A stretch of 13,806 nucleotides of DNA. It comes from CAYQQR01 sp964420035. Lineage in GTDB: Bacteria; Bacteroidota; Bacteroidia; Bacteroidales; SM23-62. Within the stretch, counting starts at the first letter, position 1, and each line of letters starts with the position of its first letter. Below are positions 13,281 through 13,806 of this stretch, in pieces. Location: positions 1-13,806 of the forward strand of contig CAYQQR010000065.1 of NCBI GenBank assembly GCA_964420035.1. Reading direction: 5' to 3'. A program made the position numbers and the translations under genes. Below the pieces are notes generated by a model, which was given only the letters and a program-made list of their open reading frames with translations, was not told the origin of the DNA and searched no databases.

Positions 13281-13397
13281 TGTTCCGCCTTCGGCTGTTG
13301 TTCCGCTTCGCTGTTTTTCCGCTACCGCCGCTGCTTCTACTTACTACTTACTTCCTACTGAACTAAGGAACCGAGGAACTCAGGAACATAGGAACTT
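13281..13397. repeat. Patchwork of short degenerate tandem repeats
   Basis: Three different arrays follow each other. At 13281-13335, three imperfect units start with TTCCGC (as in TTCCGCCTTCGGCTG and TTCCGCTTCGCTG). At 13337-13357, 7-bp units read CTACTTA, CTACTTA, CTTCCTA. At 13366-13397, four 8-bp units read AGGAACCG, AGGAACTC, AGGAACAT, AGGAACTT. None is translated into a plausible protein. Together with the heptamers at 13244-13275 they take up more than half of the gap between the S41 gene and the HTH gene. Confidence 0.8.
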
Positions 13398-13448
13398 CAT
13401 CCTGAATTCTGCAAAAACCAGGATAAACAAGTAAAACCCTTTTTCGTC

Positions 13449-13685
13449 ATGAATGTTGAAATTAAATCGCCGGGGAGAAATCCTATTAAATCTATTACTA
13501 TAACTGATAAAGAGCGGATGGTTATAAAACTTTTATCTGAGGGTTATACAATTGCTCAGACAGCAAGTATTCTAGGTAAATCACCCCTCACCGTTAAAAA
13601 ACAGAAAGAAAAATTATTGAAAAAGCTAAATGCAAGGAATCTGCATCATCTTTGCTCAAAATCAATTAGATACGAACTTATTTAA
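13449..13685 (+). CDS. Orphan LuxR/GerE-type helix-turn-helix protein
   Basis: The 78-residue product is little more than a LuxR C-terminal DNA-binding domain. ITDKERMVIKLLSEGYTIAQ (about 17-36) corresponds to the LTxREREVLxLIAEG block, and GKSPLTVKKQKEKLLKKL (43-60) to the recognition helix and following helix with the conserved Thr-Val-Lys. There is no receiver, ligand-binding or membrane segment. It is probably a transcription factor that binds DNA as a dimer, but its signal and targets are unknown. Its codons are visibly more A/T-rich than those of the neighbouring genes, which hints at recent acquisition or weak expression. A perfect 18-bp palindrome begins 8 bases after its stop. The ATG start has no Shine-Dalgarno sequence. 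It could also be a truncated remnant of a larger regulator. Confidence 0.8.
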   Translation: MNVEIKSPGRNPIKSITITDKERMVIKLLSEGYTIAQTASILGKSPLTVKKQKEKLLKKLNARNLHHLCSKSIRYELI

Positions 13686-13692
13686 ACAATAT

Positions 13693-13710
13693 ATACGCCA
13701 ATTGGCGTAT
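13693..13710. promoter_or_regulatory. 18-bp perfect palindrome, operator candidate
   Basis: ATACGCCAATTGGCGTAT is a perfect loop-free palindrome of the size bound by dimeric LuxR-type HTH proteins. It starts 8 bases after the stop of the orphan HTH gene. Its last base forms the first base of a possible -33 box. No T-run follows immediately, so a terminator is less likely. That the HTH protein binds here is inference from proximity. Confidence 0.5.
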
Positions 13711-13741
13711 TGACACGTATTATCCTCTTTTTGTAATTTTA
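13710..13741 (+). promoter_or_regulatory. Possible promoter for a gene beyond the window
   Basis: TTG (13710-13712) and TAATTTTA (13734-13741), 21 bases apart, resemble Bacteroidetes -33 and -7 boxes with one mismatch each. The remaining sequence to 13806 has no start codon followed by a supportable reading frame within the window. Confidence 0.3.
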
Positions 13742-13806
13742 TTTAAAAATTAACACTACTGTCCGACTAAAATAACATAGAAAAGAGAAGGGTACTCCCC
13801 GGAGGT

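Noticed and set aside
13710..13739. Sigma-70 style promoter from TTGACA at 13710
   Set aside because: The match to TTGACA is exact, but no acceptable TATAAT lies at 16-18 bases, and the lineage uses a different consensus. I kept only the Bacteroidetes-type reading at low confidence.

Overview
The window looks like chromosome from an uncultured or environmental member of the Bacteroidota, probably order Bacteroidales. The support is threefold. The gene content and order rplM-rpsI-rpsB-tsf followed by pyrH-frr fit. Two copies of the Bacteroidetes -7 promoter box TAnnTTTG sit in front of rplM and of tRNA-Leu. Almost no start codon has a Shine-Dalgarno sequence, and the protein sequences are typical of the group. 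This is an inference from sequence recognition; no 16S rRNA gene is present.

Layout. 1-611 is a gene-free, repeat-rich stretch ending in the rplM promoter and leader. 612-3429 is a translation operon (L13, S9, S2, EF-Ts). 3430-3793 is a spacer packed with short repeats. 3794-5112 holds pyrH and frr, closed by a clear intrinsic terminator. On the minus strand, 7215-5138 carries an OmpA-like lipoprotein followed by a radical SAM/SPASM protein of unknown role, and the end of the latter overlaps the frr terminator. dxs (isoprenoid precursor synthesis) reads forward at 7355-9277 and converges, 8 bases apart, with an ALDH7-type aldehyde dehydrogenase on the minus strand. At 11022-13181 a tRNA-Leu(CAA), a dCMP deaminase-family protein and an S41 C-terminal processing peptidase follow one another tightly and may form one transcription unit. 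13182-13448 is again repeat-rich. An orphan 78-residue LuxR-type helix-turn-helix protein follows, with an 18-bp perfect palindrome just downstream. No gene can be recognised in the last 120 bases.

The coding part is mostly housekeeping: ribosome components, ribosome recycling, UMP phosphorylation, isoprenoids and cell-envelope maintenance. The less ordinary material lies in the intergenic DNA and in one gene tail. There is a composite palindromic element at 212-298 with an outer 13-bp stem enclosing two 7-bp hairpins. Two 8-bp arrays with a GAGAC core lie in opposite orientation on either side of the rplM-tsf block. A 23-bp direct repeat brackets the repeat cluster in front of pyrH. A 7-bp repeat family is shared between the pyrH spacer and the region after the S41 peptidase. 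Ribosomal protein S2 carries a roughly 105-residue low-complexity tail built partly from a 12-residue repeat. I found no CRISPR array, recognisable transposase or defence system. The best candidates for something undescribed are the composite palindrome family and the orphan HTH protein with its palindrome; both are inferences that need genome-wide comparison.
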